The position numbers and the translations under genes were made by a program. Below are positions 1 through 7,858 of a stretch of 22,843 nt of DNA, in pieces. The stretch covers positions 1 through 22,843 of the forward strand of contig CAMSEX010000004.1 in the NCBI GenBank assembly GCA_947057875.1. The letters run 5' to 3'. The stretch comes from an uncultured Clostridium sp. (lineage in GTDB: Bacteria > Bacillota > Clostridia > TANB77 > CAG-508). Numbering within the stretch: the stretch's first letter is position 1; every line of letters starts with the position of its first letter. Below the pieces are notes generated by a model that had not been told where the DNA came from, did not search any database, and saw only the letters and a program-made list of their open reading frames with translations.

Positions 1-44
1 CACTATAACCTACACTCTTTCCCTACACGACGCTCTTCCGATCT
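1..44. other. Illumina TruSeq read-1 adapter with i5 index (not genomic)
   Basis: Positions 12-44 match the TruSeq read-1 primer site, ending in GCTCTTCCGATCT. Positions 4-11 (TATAACCT) sit exactly where an 8-nt i5 index would be, preceded by CAC from the P5 arm. Genomic sequence starts at 45. The reading frame of scpB runs open through the adapter, so residues from this stretch must not be counted as protein. Confidence 0.98.
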
Positions 45-45
45 A

Positions 46-489
46 ATTGAACTGATAAAAGTAAATGAGAGTTATCAACTTGTGACAAAAAAAGAATATT
101 ATGAATATGTGTATCCTTTGTTAGATAACCGAATTAAGCCTACTTTATCTGGCGCAGCATTAGAAGTGTTATCCATTATTGCGTATAATCCTAAAATCAC
201 ACGTTCACAAATTGAGAATATTCGTGGCGTTAGTTCTGACGGACCAATTTATAAATTGTTGGAATTTGAGCTAATTGAATCTGCTGGAAAGTTAGATGCT
301 CCTGGACGTCCAACAGCTTATCAAATCACAGATAATTTTTTGAAAATGTTTGGTATCGCAAGTTTAGAGGAACTCCCTGAACTACCACGTTATAAATTAG
401 ATGAAAACGAACAAATCGTGATTGATGAAATAATGGAGGCTCCAATGCCCGAAAGGATAACTGACGAAATACATGAAAACGAAATTTAG
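46..489 (+). CDS. scpB: Segregation and condensation protein B (ScpB), 5' truncated
   Basis: ScpB is the winged-helix kleisin-partner subunit of the bacterial SMC-ScpA-ScpB condensin that compacts and separates chromosomes. The frame is open from the adapter junction at 46, so the N-terminus is missing. A GTG at 82 is only an internal codon, because conserved ScpB residues (the stretch ending YQLV) precede it. Family signatures are clear: LSGAALEVLSIIAY, then ITRSQIENIRGVSSDG, then the second wing with LDAPGRPTAYQITDNFL and the SLEELPELP end of the second winged helix. About 147 residues remain of a usual ~180-200. The last ~30 residues form an acidic, Glu-rich tail of the kind common in ScpB. 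proS follows 43 nt downstream on the same strand; scpA would be expected upstream but is outside the window. Confidence 0.93.
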   Translation: MELIKVNESYQLVTKKEYYEYVYPLLDNRIKPTLSGAALEVLSIIAYNPKITRSQIENIRGVSSDGPIYKLLEFELIESAGKLDAPGRPTAYQITDNFLKMFGIASLEELPELPRYKLDENEQIVIDEIMEAPMPERITDEIHENEI

Positions 490-510
490 GAAATTCGGAA
501 ATATTTCCTA
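487..510 (+). repeat. Inverted repeat over the scpB stop codon
   Basis: TAGGAAAT (487-494) and ATTTCCTA (503-510) are perfect inverted repeats with an 8-nt loop. An overlapping 12-nt palindrome (497-508) can form instead. No T-run follows, so it is probably not an intrinsic terminator. It may be an mRNA stability or coupling hairpin between scpB and proS, or chance. Confidence 0.35.
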
Positions 511-532
511 TTATATGAAAATTGGAGGTTAA

Positions 533-1972
533 ATGATGGGAAAAGATAATTTTGTAAAAGAAATTACAAATATAGAAGAAAATTTTACGCAGTGGTACAC
601 AGACGTTGTTTTAAAAGCAGAACTTGCTGATTATGCAGAAACAAAAGGCTGTATTACCATTCGCCCTTATGGTTATGCCATTTGGGAAAATATTCAAAAT
701 TACACAGATAAAAAATTTAAGGAAGTTGGGATTCAGAATTTTGCTATGCCTTTGCTGATTCCAGAAAGCTTGCTAAATAAAGAAAAAAGCCATGTGGAAG
801 GTTTTGCACCAGAAGTTGCTTGGGTTACAATTGGTGGTGAAGAAGAATTAGAAGAAAAATTGTGCATTCGTCCTACTTCGGAAACAATTATTTCAACGAT
901 GTATTCAAAATGGATTCATTCGTGGCGTGATTTACCTGTTTTGGGGAACCAATGGTGCAATGTTTTACGTTGGGAAAAAGAAACACGTCCATTTCTCCGC
1001 TCAAGAGAATTCTTATGGCAAGAAGGACACACAGTTCACGAAACAGCAAAAGAGGCACAGGAAAGAACCTTAATGATGCTTGAAGTCTATGCCGATGTAA
1101 TTGAAAATTTGCTTGCTATTCCAGTTTTGAAAGGACAAAAAACAGAAAAAGAAAAATTTGCAGGCGCCATATCTACTTATACAGTTGAATGTTTAATGCA
1201 TGATGGTCGTGCTTTGCAAGCAGGAACTTCACATTATTTAGGGCAAAACTTTTCAAAACCTTTTGATATTAAATTTCAAAATCGTGAATCACAAGACGAA
1301 TTCGGTTATACAACTTCTTGGGGAATTAGTACAAGATTAATTGGTGGAATTATTATGGCTCATGGTGATAATCGTGGCTTGAAGTTGCCACCAAAAGTAG
1401 CACCAATTCAAGTTGTCATTGTTCCAATTGCACAGCATAAAGAAGGCGTGCTAGAGACTGCTAATCAATTAAAAAGTACATTATCAAAATCTTTTAGAGT
1501 TAAATTGGATAATCGAGATCATTGTTCGCCTGGTTTCAAATTCAATGATTGGGAAATGCGTGGTGTTCCTGTCAGAATAGAAATTGGTCCTCGTGATATT
1601 GAAAATAGGGAATGTATTTTAGTCAGACGTGATACCATGGAAAAAGAAACTGTTTCATTAGAAAACTTAGAAAATCGCCTAAGTGAACTTTTAGAAAATA
1701 TTCAGAAAAACATGTATGATGAATGTTTGAAGCGTCGCAAAGCAAAAACTTCTGTGGCTTATAGCTTGGATGAAATTTTGCAAAATCTTGAAACCAATCA
1801 AGGTTACATCAAAACAATGTGGTGTGGCGATGTTGCTTGTGAAGATAAAATCAAAGAAGCAACTGGTGCACATTCAAGATGTATTCCTTTTGAGCAAGAA
1901 CATTTGGCAGATACGTGCCCAATCTGTGGCAAAAAGGCAAATACAATGGTCATTTGGGGTAGACAATATTAA
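533..1972 (+). CDS. proS: Prolyl-tRNA synthetase, type 3 (archaeal/eukaryotic-like)
   Basis: Class II aminoacyl-tRNA synthetase that joins proline to tRNA-Pro in the cytoplasm. At 479 codons it has the length of the short ProS lacking the bacterial INS editing domain. Visible parts are the catalytic core with RPTSET (about residues 113-118), motif 2 from RWEKETRPF to LWQEGHT (146-167), the proline-pocket region around HGDNRGLKLPP, the anticodon-binding domain, and a C-terminal zinc-type domain with CGDVAC and CPICGKK that ends in a terminal tyrosine (WGRQY), a family hallmark. Two ATG codons are adjacent (533 and 536). GGAGG at 524-528 lies 4 nt before the first and 7 nt before the second, so 536 may be the true start. 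It follows scpB closely and could be cotranscribed with it; a strong terminator follows at 1983. Confidence 0.97.
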   Translation: MMGKDNFVKEITNIEENFTQWYTDVVLKAELADYAETKGCITIRPYGYAIWENIQNYTDKKFKEVGIQNFAMPLLIPESLLNKEKSHVEGFAPEVAWVTIGGEEELEEKLCIRPTSETIISTMYSKWIHSWRDLPVLGNQWCNVLRWEKETRPFLRSREFLWQEGHTVHETAKEAQERTLMMLEVYADVIENLLAIPVLKGQKTEKEKFAGAISTYTVECLMHDGRALQAGTSHYLGQNFSKPFDIKFQNRESQDEFGYTTSWGISTRLIGGIIMAHGDNRGLKLPPKVAPIQVVIVPIAQHKEGVLETANQLKSTLSKSFRVKLDNRDHCSPGFKFNDWEMRGVPVRIEIGPRDIENRECILVRRDTMEKETVSLENLENRLSELLENIQKNMYDECLKRRKAKTSVAYSLDEILQNLETNQGYIKTMWCGDVACEDKIKEATGAHSRCIPFEQEHLADTCPICGKKANTMVIWGRQY

Positions 1973-1982
1973 ATTTAATTTT

Positions 1983-2014
1983 AAGAGTATATCAAAAACT
2001 GATATACTCTTTTT
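1983..2014 (+). terminator. Rho-independent terminator after proS
   Basis: An 11-bp perfect stem (AGAGTATATCA at 1984-1994 with TGATATACTCT at 2000-2010), extendable by one A-T pair, encloses a 5-nt AAAAC loop and is followed by TTTT. It lies between the proS stop and the stop of the convergent HD-domain gene, so it may also stop the opposite transcript, although the minus-strand T-tract is poor. Confidence 0.9.
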
Positions 2015-2024
2015 ATCTTCTTTT

Positions 2025-2594
2025 CTAATTCACAAATAACACATGGATTAAATTTTCATATCTATCTTTTAAAACTTCTCTTGTTCTTGGACTTAATTTG
2101 CCATAATCTCTTTCTAACTTTTTTCTGACAAATTCCTTGCCTTCTGACTCTGATAAGCGCATTTCTCGATAAGCAAGTGCAAACAAACTTGGAATATTAT
2201 CAAAATGAGCCATCACGTCAGCATCTGCAACACATTGCTCTTCCACAGTATTTCGTGGTTTATCTTTGCTTCCTCTATGATTTAACACACAATTTTTAAC
2301 TTGCTCCATTCTATCCTTTGGATAATTCAATTTCGTCAATAATTCCTCTGCAATTTCTGCTCCATAAATATGATGCTCTTCTCTTGGTCCATATTCCGAT
2401 GGCATCGCAATATCATGCAAAAGCGCGCCAAGTTCCACAATTTCTATATCTGCGCCATATTTTTCAGCCAATTCTACTGCATGTTGCACCACAAATTTAA
2501 TATGTTCGTTCCAAAAATCATAACCATCTTTTTCTTTCGATTTTTCACATCTTTGTAGCAATTCTTGTTTTATTTTTTCTATAACTTCACTCAT
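2025..2594 (-). CDS. HD-domain metal-dependent phosphohydrolase
   Basis: A 189-aa cytoplasmic protein of the HD superfamily, which hydrolyses phosphomonoesters or phosphodiesters (often nucleotides) with a metal-binding set of H...HD...H...H...D. Visible ligands are H31, the H60-D61 pair in LGALLHDIAMP, His residues in EEHHIYGAE (near 74-75), H106 in VLNHRG, and Asp residues in VADADVMAHFD (near 124-126). It is the last gene of the lower minus-strand unit. Its ATG overlaps the stop of the upstream NUDIX gene by 8 nt, with GGAGGG 5 nt ahead, which suggests translational coupling. The substrate cannot be told from sequence. Confidence 0.88.
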   Translation of the reverse strand: MSEVIEKIKQELLQRCEKSKEKDGYDFWNEHIKFVVQHAVELAEKYGADIEIVELGALLHDIAMPSEYGPREEHHIYGAEIAEELLTKLNYPKDRMEQVKNCVLNHRGSKDKPRNTVEEQCVADADVMAHFDNIPSLFALAYREMRLSESEGKEFVRKKLERDYGKLSPRTREVLKDRYENLIHVLFVN

Positions 2595-3078
2595 TTTTTC
2601 CCTCCAAATTAAAATTCATACCTAAAATATTTTCCTGTTCATCTACCAAAATGTGCATTGTAAATCCAAAATTTTCGTCTAGCAAACCCTTTCTAAAAAA
2701 TCGATCTAAAATCATGCTATTGGATAAAATTTTTTCTTGTTTTAATAAACTATCAATCTCCATCCATTCTGCTGTATTTTCTGCAAATTCTTGTGGCTCT
2801 CCCTTATATTCTTTTGCTAAAAATACAGTAAAGATAAAAATTCGATCTGGATATTCAATTGTCATTTTGCCTTTCTGTTTTAGATTTCTAACAAGTATTC
2901 CTGTTTCCTCTTTCATTTCACGAATTGCCGCTTGCTCTGATGTCTCGTTTTCTTCCATTTTTCCACCTGGAATATCATAAAAACCTTGCTTCTTATTTCC
3001 TTTTTTATATTGTGTAACAACCACTTTGTTATCTTGCACTAAATAACATTTGGCAGCTTTTCTAATTGGTTTATCCAT
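2587..3078 (-). CDS. NUDIX hydrolase
   Basis: A 163-aa protein with an intact Nudix box (G-x5-E-x7-RE-x2-EE-x-G-I) at about residues 39-61, including REMKEETGI. NUDIX enzymes cleave nucleoside diphosphates linked to another moiety, using Mg2+ held by the EE of the box. The part after the box (about residues 62-163) is a generic NUDIX C-terminal half. The ATG overlaps the end of the upstream GNAT gene by 8 nt, and the downstream HD gene overlaps it in turn, so the three are read as one coupled unit. The substrate is unknown; a housecleaning role on damaged or unusual nucleotides is the family-level expectation. Confidence 0.92.
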   Translation of the reverse strand: MDKPIRKAAKCYLVQDNKVVVTQYKKGNKKQGFYDIPGGKMEENETSEQAAIREMKEETGILVRNLKQKGKMTIEYPDRIFIFTVFLAKEYKGEPQEFAENTAEWMEIDSLLKQEKILSNSMILDRFFRKGLLDENFGFTMHILVDEQENILGMNFNLEGKNE

Positions 3079-3496
3079 TTAGTAAATCCTCTTTCCAATT
3101 TATATTAAACATAGCAATTCCGTCTATCGAAAATCCTGATTTTTTATAAAATTCTTCTTTATCTAATTCGGTTGTTAAAATTCTTCTTCCAAAACCATCA
3201 AATTTTTTCAAAAAATCTTGCATCATAATTTTTCCTAATCCTCTTTTTTGATAATCTGGATGAACCAACAAATATGTAATAAAAACATTAATATAGCCAT
3301 CACTAATCGCTGAAATCAGTCCTATCAACTTCTCTTTTTCCCAAACAGTCATAACATAATCACTATTTTTGATTGCCAGATATAAACGATTTGGATATTC
3401 TGCTGTTTTCCAACCAACCGACCCAAATAAATTCACTAATTGCGTTATATCAATATTTTTTTCATATTGATATAAAAAATGATTGTTTTCTTTCAT
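3071..3496 (-). CDS. GNAT-family N-acetyltransferase
   Basis: A 141-aa single-domain GNAT. The acetyl-CoA pyrophosphate loop (motif A) is visible as VHPDYQKRGLGKIMM, with QKRGLG near residues 83-88, preceded by the beta-4 strand VFITYLLV and followed by LTTELDKEEFYKKSGF, the usual motif B (N-terminal half of the domain is short but complete). The ribosome site AAGGAAG precedes the ATG, with 15 nt to the upstream GNAT stop. It is one of six GNAT proteins in this island; the acceptor substrate is not evident. Confidence 0.9.
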   Translation of the reverse strand: MKENNHFLYQYEKNIDITQLVNLFGSVGWKTAEYPNRLYLAIKNSDYVMTVWEKEKLIGLISAISDGYINVFITYLLVHPDYQKRGLGKIMMQDFLKKFDGFGRRILTTELDKEEFYKKSGFSIDGIAMFNINWKEDLLNG

Positions 3497-3511
3497 ATTT
3501 GTTACACTTCC

Positions 3512-3976
3512 TTATCCTAATTCATTTCTCTTCAACTTTTTAGCCATGTTTATATGTTCTATTCCTATTCCCTCTTCAATATATTTTTCTGAAATAGGGA
3601 AATACCCTAACTTTTCATAAAATCCCTTTGCATGATATTGCGCATGTAACTCTAAATAATTTATTCCGTTTTGTTGTGCATATTCTTCTATAAAATTTAT
3701 TAATTTTCTTGCATAACCCTGATTTCTAAAACTTTTTTTAATCGCCAATCTTTGCAATTGAGCTTTTCCATCAGATAATATTACATATCTGCTTGTTCCA
3801 ATTCCTTCACTTTCTGAACAAATCAAAAAGTGAACAACATTACTATTCAAATTGTCATATTGGTCTGCTTCGATTTCTACTGGAATATTTTGTTCATCCG
3901 TAAAAACACCTTTTCTTACACTTTTGCATATTTCCAATTCTTCTTTTGAATCCACTCTTTTAATTTCTACTAACAT
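3512..3976 (-). CDS. GNAT-family N-acetyltransferase (ElaA/PhnO-like)
   Basis: A 154-aa GNAT, first gene of the lower minus-strand unit. The N-terminus (IKRVDSKEELEICKSVRKGVFTDEQNIP) has the pattern of the ElaA-type subgroup, in which an Arg and a VF..EQ segment open the domain. Motif A is LQRLAIKKSFRNQGYARKLI, with RNQGYA near residues 84-89, and motif B is LELHAQYHAKGFYEKLGY. A clear AGGAGG site precedes the ATG, and an extended -10 promoter lies 24-52 nt upstream. The acetyl acceptor is unknown. Confidence 0.9.
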   Translation of the reverse strand: MLVEIKRVDSKEELEICKSVRKGVFTDEQNIPVEIEADQYDNLNSNVVHFLICSESEGIGTSRYVILSDGKAQLQRLAIKKSFRNQGYARKLINFIEEYAQQNGINYLELHAQYHAKGFYEKLGYFPISEKYIEEGIGIEHINMAKKLKRNELG

Positions 3977-3999
3977 TTTTATCCTCCTAAATTCTATTT

Positions 4000-4028
4000 A
4001 TTTTACCATAATCTTTTGCACAAGTAAA
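4000..4028 (-). promoter_or_regulatory. Sigma-A promoter (extended -10) for the lower minus-strand unit
   Basis: On the minus strand, TTTACT (4028-4023) is spaced 17 nt from TAAAAT (4005-4000), with a TGG extension directly before the -10. Transcription would start near 3993, giving a very short leader before the ATG at 3976. It follows the terminator at 4180-4206, so the 3976-2025 genes look like a separate unit. Confidence 0.65.
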
Positions 4029-4179
4029 GTTTTTTCACTCTTACTTTCAAGACAAAAACCCTTTTCCAGCGTCTGTTTTAAGATATCTTTTTGAAAAATC
4101 GAAGATAAATAACTATTTTCATAATAACATCACTTTAAAGTATTTGTACCGATTTTTTAAGCATTTTTACAGCGATTTC

Positions 4180-4206
4180 AAAAAAGCACAAAATTTGTGC
4201 CTTTTT
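4180..4206 (-). terminator. Bidirectional intrinsic terminator after the upper GNAT unit
   Basis: A 15-nt near-palindrome (4186-4200: GCACAAA, A, TTTGTGC) is flanked by six A on the left and C plus five T on the right. Read on the minus strand this is a hairpin followed by six U, placed 32-58 nt after the stop of the GNAT gene at 4238. The symmetry would also work on the plus strand. Confidence 0.75.
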
Positions 4207-4237
4207 GATTAAAATATATGATTTTTCTATTCTGACT

Positions 4238-4801
4238 TTACACATTTTTATTTTTGATATAACTTTCCGAAAAGTCTTCTGCCAAAATATCCATTTGTAC
4301 ATCATCATAATATTTACCATTTAAGAAATAACTTTGGCGCCTTCTGCCACATTCTTTAAAACCAACTTTCTTATAACAGTTAATTGCTCTTTCATTAAAA
4401 GATTTTACATTTAGCATAATGTTGTTCAAGTTCAAATAATGAAAACCATAATCTAACATTAAACATAAAGCCTCAGTTCCTAAACCATAACTTCGATTTT
4501 CTTCATTTCCTAAAAAAATCCCAACTGTTCCAATTCTATTTTGATGGCTTATCTCGTTAAAACCACAAGTGCCAATTAATTGATCATTTTCTAAATTCAC
4601 AATCGCAAAATGAAAATCGTTATTTTTGATTGTTTTTTCTAACCATTCTTTTTCTGACTCAATGGTCATAAGATTAGCGCTTGTTCCTAAGCCGTCTGTC
4701 ATAGAAAAATCGCAAAACCATTCTACATATTTTTCTGCATCTTCCATATTTAGTGGCGACAAATAAATATTTTCTCCTACTAACTTTTTAAAATACTTCA
4801 T
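4238..4801 (-). CDS. GNAT acetyltransferase, RimJ/RimL-like
   Basis: A 187-aa GNAT of the RimJ/RimL type, the subgroup that includes ribosomal-protein N-terminal and many small-molecule acetyltransferases. Typical features are the opening GENIYLSPLNMEDAEKYVEWF, the IGTCGFNEISHQNRIGTVGIFLG strand pair, the motif A loop RSYGLGTEAL near residues 103-112, and the end NIMLNVKSFNERAINCYKKVGFKECGRRRQSYF. GGAGGAG precedes the ATG, 11 nt after the upstream GNAT gene. It is the last gene of the upper unit, closed by the terminator at 4180-4206. Confidence 0.92.
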   Translation of the reverse strand: MKYFKKLVGENIYLSPLNMEDAEKYVEWFCDFSMTDGLGTSANLMTIESEKEWLEKTIKNNDFHFAIVNLENDQLIGTCGFNEISHQNRIGTVGIFLGNEENRSYGLGTEALCLMLDYGFHYLNLNNIMLNVKSFNERAINCYKKVGFKECGRRRQSYFLNGKYYDDVQMDILAEDFSESYIKNKNV

Positions 4802-4812
4802 TTTTTCTCCTC

Positions 4813-5277
4813 CTAAATTTTCATTGAATATTCTATACTTTTTACTGTAAAACCAAATTTCTCATACACTTTAATCGCATTTTCATTTTCTTCATTTACT
4901 GTTAAATCCAAATCAGTACAACCATTCTCTTTTGCTTTTTCTTTTGCAAACTTTAGTAATTCTGTTCCAACTCCAGAACCTCTACTTTTCTCGTCCACAC
5001 AAATTGCGTCAATTTTCAAATATTTTCGGAACCTTACTCCATGATGATTTTTTTCTGAAATACTAAAAGTCATGTATCCCTCAATTTTCTCTTGCCTTTT
5101 TGCAACAACAATGTTTTTATTTAGCAACATTTCTTCAAAATATTCTTGCGTAATTACTTGCTTTACGTCCAAAAATAAATCTGGTCTCCATTCTACGTGC
5201 AAACTATGTACTTGTTTTGCTAATTGATTGACAACTTCAAAATCTTCTGCTTTTGGCACATCTATTGCTACTTCCAT
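4813..5277 (-). CDS. GNAT-family N-acetyltransferase
   Basis: A 154-aa single-domain GNAT. Motif A is AICVDEKSRGSGVGTELLKFA, with the acetyl-CoA loop RGSGVG near residues 99-104; motif B is LDLTVNEENENAIKVYEKFGF, and the protein ends in a short strand. The stop of the upstream kinase gene (TAG) forms part of this gene's ribosome site, so the two are tightly coupled. The acceptor is unknown. Confidence 0.92.
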   Translation of the reverse strand: MEVAIDVPKAEDFEVVNQLAKQVHSLHVEWRPDLFLDVKQVITQEYFEEMLLNKNIVVAKRQEKIEGYMTFSISEKNHHGVRFRKYLKIDAICVDEKSRGSGVGTELLKFAKEKAKENGCTDLDLTVNEENENAIKVYEKFGFTVKSIEYSMKI

Positions 5278-5285
5278 ATTTCCTC

Positions 5286-5849
5286 CTACAAATCAAATTT
5301 TTCTTGTATCATTTTTGCAACTTCTTCAGGCGAAAAATTAGTGTTATTAATTTTCAAATAATTCTTAAATATCTTTTCTCCTTCTCCTGCTTCTGAATTG
5401 AGTTTATGTTTTTCTAATGATTTTAACAACTCATTTTCACTCCATTCCAAATCTCTTTTTGATGGCTTATGTTGCAAACAATTTTCCGTTTTATTACGAC
5501 GTAATCGTTCTTCTAAAGTAGTTTCTAACTCTACCACATACGTTTCTTCAAATAAATTCATCCATCTTCCAGTTTCCGCTTTTTCTTTTTCAAGTTCATT
5601 TCCAAAATCAAAACAACCTGTAAAAATAATTCCTTTTTGATTGCTTTTTGAAAATTCTTTAAAAACTTCGTATCTTATTTTTTCATTCATCTTATGATAA
5701 ATCTCTCTGTCATAATCAAAAATTAATCGTATCATTTCAATGGTCATGTGATTATAAAATAACTTATAGTCAATCAATTTAGCAAGTTCTTGACCTACTG
5801 TCATTTTTCCAACTGCCTGCGGACCAACAATTAATACAAATTTAGGCAT
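5286..5849 (-). CDS. P-loop kinase-like NTPase (AAA_18 / shikimate-kinase-like fold)
   Basis: A 187-aa cytoplasmic P-loop protein. The Walker A motif is GPQAVGKMTVG near residues 9-19; a hydrophobic strand GIIFTGCFDFGN could be Walker B-like; and an Arg-rich lid (LEERLRRNKTENCLQHKPSKRDLEW) follows. The size and layout are those of small-molecule kinases (shikimate, gluconate or drug kinases) rather than true AAA+ ATPases. It lies between GNAT genes with gaps of 8 and 23 nt in one unit. Its placement among acetyltransferases suggests modification of a small molecule, but the substrate cannot be read from sequence. Confidence 0.8.
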   Translation of the reverse strand: MPKFVLIVGPQAVGKMTVGQELAKLIDYKLFYNHMTIEMIRLIFDYDREIYHKMNEKIRYEVFKEFSKSNQKGIIFTGCFDFGNELEKEKAETGRWMNLFEETYVVELETTLEERLRRNKTENCLQHKPSKRDLEWSENELLKSLEKHKLNSEAGEGEKIFKNYLKINNTNFSPEEVAKMIQEKFDL

Positions 5850-5872
5850 TTAAATTTCCTCCTTTTTAATTA

Positions 5873-6775
5873 TTACTTTAATTTTCTTCTCATTTTATAA
5901 TGTGTTTCAGTTTCATTATAAACTTCAAATCCCATTTTTTCATATAAAAATCTCGCTTTATTTTCTTTAAAAACCTGCAAAATCGTATTTCTGCAATTTC
6001 TTTCATCTTTTTCTAATTGTTCCTTTAAAATATTCGTTCCTATTCCCTGATTTTGAAATTTTTTATCAATATAAAATAAGCTAATCTCACTTTCATTATT
6101 TTCATTTATATAATTTGTAAAAACTCCTATTTTTTGATGTGCACAAACAATCACTTTCATATCTTTTTTATGTTCTCGAATAAAATTCTGTGAAAACTCT
6201 ATTTGTCTTTTATCATCCCAACCATAAAGCTTTTGTACATACCACTTAAAACAATCTTTTTTTATTCTATGTAGATTTTCAAAATCTTCGTCTTGATAGT
6301 AACAAAATTGATATATAATGAGCTTCATTGGTGTAAATTTTATTCCATCTACAATTTGCTCATCGCTAATTTTTATAAATCCCATCTTTTCATAAAATCC
6401 TACTGCATAAGGCGAAGAATTTACAGTAATCGCTTCTAAATTTTCATAATATTGTTCACAATAATTTTTTGCCTTTTCAACAAGATTTTTAGCAATTCCT
6501 TTTCTATGAAAATTTTTATCCACAAATAACATAGCAATATGTGTATAACTTCTAACAGCGATCATTCCAACCATTTTATTTTGAATTTTAGCAACTATTA
6601 TTTGTAAATTTTCCTGTAAACATTTTTTGATGTTTTCAAAACTGGCAAATTGATAAAAATTTTCTATGCCTTCCTTACTGTAATAAGGTGCTTCAAATTC
6701 GTCAAAAACATCTTTTACTAATTTCAAAGTTTCTGTCAATTCTTCTGGCTTCATTAATTCTATCTCATATTCCAT
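5873..6775 (-). CDS. Tandem GNAT protein (two acetyltransferase domains)
   Basis: A 300-aa protein with two complete GNAT domains. Domain 1 (about 1-155) has AMLFVDKNFHRKGIAKNLV with the loop HRKGIA near 90-95 and motif B ITVNSSPYAVGFYEKMGF. Domain 2 (about 156-300) has ISLFYIDKKFQNQGIGTNIL with the loop QNQGIG near 241-246 and motif B LQVFKENKARFLYEKMGFEVYNETETHYKM. Both keep the acetyl-CoA loop, so neither is obviously dead. The two halves differ enough to suggest a fusion of separate genes or an old duplication. It is preceded by AAAGGAG overlapping the upstream stop, and both gaps (10 and 23 nt) fit one operon. Confidence 0.9.
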   Translation of the reverse strand: MEYEIELMKPEELTETLKLVKDVFDEFEAPYYSKEGIENFYQFASFENIKKCLQENLQIIVAKIQNKMVGMIAVRSYTHIAMLFVDKNFHRKGIAKNLVEKAKNYCEQYYENLEAITVNSSPYAVGFYEKMGFIKISDEQIVDGIKFTPMKLIIYQFCYYQDEDFENLHRIKKDCFKWYVQKLYGWDDKRQIEFSQNFIREHKKDMKVIVCAHQKIGVFTNYINENNESEISLFYIDKKFQNQGIGTNILKEQLEKDERNCRNTILQVFKENKARFLYEKMGFEVYNETETHYKMRRKLK

Positions 6776-6785
6776 AAAATCTCCT

Positions 6786-7835
6786 TTATTCTAACATTTT
6801 TCGCAAATACCTATCTGTAAAATTTTTCACTTTTTCTTGGTTTCCTTGCAGTTTTTTCATTAGATTTCTCGCTATTTCATATGCTTCATCAAATTCTTGT
6901 TTTGTCATTTCCATTCGCTCAAAGGCCTCTTGTAGCTCGTTTTCATCTAGCAAAGTAACCTCTCCATTTGGCTTTAATACAACATCCAAATACAAATCGT
7001 CTTCATAAGGAACGCCATTTTCTTTCCCAATTTCTCTTGCAATATCAAAATACCACTCCACAATTTCATTTTTCTCATCGTAAATTGTGGTCAAACAAAC
7101 CTTTGAAGCATCATCATAAAACTGCAACCATTTATAATTGTTGTCTCGGACACACAAACCATTTTCCAAAAAAGCTGGACTTAACATTTTAACAAACTCA
7201 TTCAAATAAATATCGCCTGAAAAATCTTTTGCTTTGACTGATTTAATTTTTTGTTTTATCTCCAAAACATCTTCTGCTTCACTAATATAATTGGCAAAAC
7301 GTTTTTTCAAACTAATCCAATAACGTTGGTCAATTCTATTATTTTCTGCTGGAAGTTCATTTTCTAAAATTCCTCCATTTCTCACAATACTTTTTCTAGA
7401 ACCAATGTTATCTTTATAACACACCATTAACACTCTTTGAATCCCTAATTTTTTACATTCCTCAAGCGCCAACTTAATCATTTGCGTGGCATAACCTTTT
7501 CGCCTTTGAGAAGGTCGCACACCATCACCAATATGTCCTCCATTTTTCAGCAAACTTTCGTTTAAGTAATGTCTAATTTGAAGCATTCCAACTACTTTGT
7601 TATCTGACTTTCTCACAGCCAAAAATAAAGTAGCTGGAACTCTTCCTTTTTCTACTGTTTTTTCTGATACATCATTTTTTATCTTTTCTAGCCATTTGTC
7701 AAAATCTTTTATCGTATCTAAGCCACCATCTCCATTTAGCTCATATTCATTATTATCAAAATGTTCTTGCAAATATTCCTGCACTTGCTTTTTATACTCT
7801 TCTGTTGGAAAAACTAATTTTAAATCAAACTCCAT
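6786..7835 (-). CDS. GNAT-DUF402 fusion protein
   Basis: A 349-aa two-domain protein. Residues ~1-180 form a GNAT of the COG3981 style: TLFLAVRKSDNKVVGMLQIRHYLN, then IGDGVRPSQRRKGYATQMI with the acetyl-CoA loop near 110-116, then VLMVCYKDNIGSRKSIVRNGG. Residues ~195-349 match DUF402: a beta-rich start, then WYFDIAREIG, YEDDLYLDVVLKPNGEVTLLDENEL (261-301), and a helical end. Characterised DUF402 proteins (FomD and related nucleoside-diphosphate phosphatases) use such acidic residues to bind metal and hydrolyse nucleotide phosphates. The fusion therefore pairs acetyl transfer with probable nucleotide or phosphate ester hydrolysis. The ATG has a weak GGAAAG site, 23 nt after the decayed S66 gene. 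Confidence 0.82.
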   Translation of the reverse strand: MEFDLKLVFPTEEYKKQVQEYLQEHFDNNEYELNGDGGLDTIKDFDKWLEKIKNDVSEKTVEKGRVPATLFLAVRKSDNKVVGMLQIRHYLNESLLKNGGHIGDGVRPSQRRKGYATQMIKLALEECKKLGIQRVLMVCYKDNIGSRKSIVRNGGILENELPAENNRIDQRYWISLKKRFANYISEAEDVLEIKQKIKSVKAKDFSGDIYLNEFVKMLSPAFLENGLCVRDNNYKWLQFYDDASKVCLTTIYDEKNEIVEWYFDIAREIGKENGVPYEDDLYLDVVLKPNGEVTLLDENELQEAFERMEMTKQEFDEAYEIARNLMKKLQGNQEKVKNFTDRYLRKMLE

Positions 7836-7858
7836 ACATTTTCCACTTTCCTAACTTC

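Noticed and set aside
4135..4320. 61-codon minus-strand ORF overlapping the end of the RimJ/RimL-like GNAT
   Set aside because: It runs through the terminator at 4180-4206 and overlaps a well-supported gene in another frame; composition is random and it has no ribosome site.
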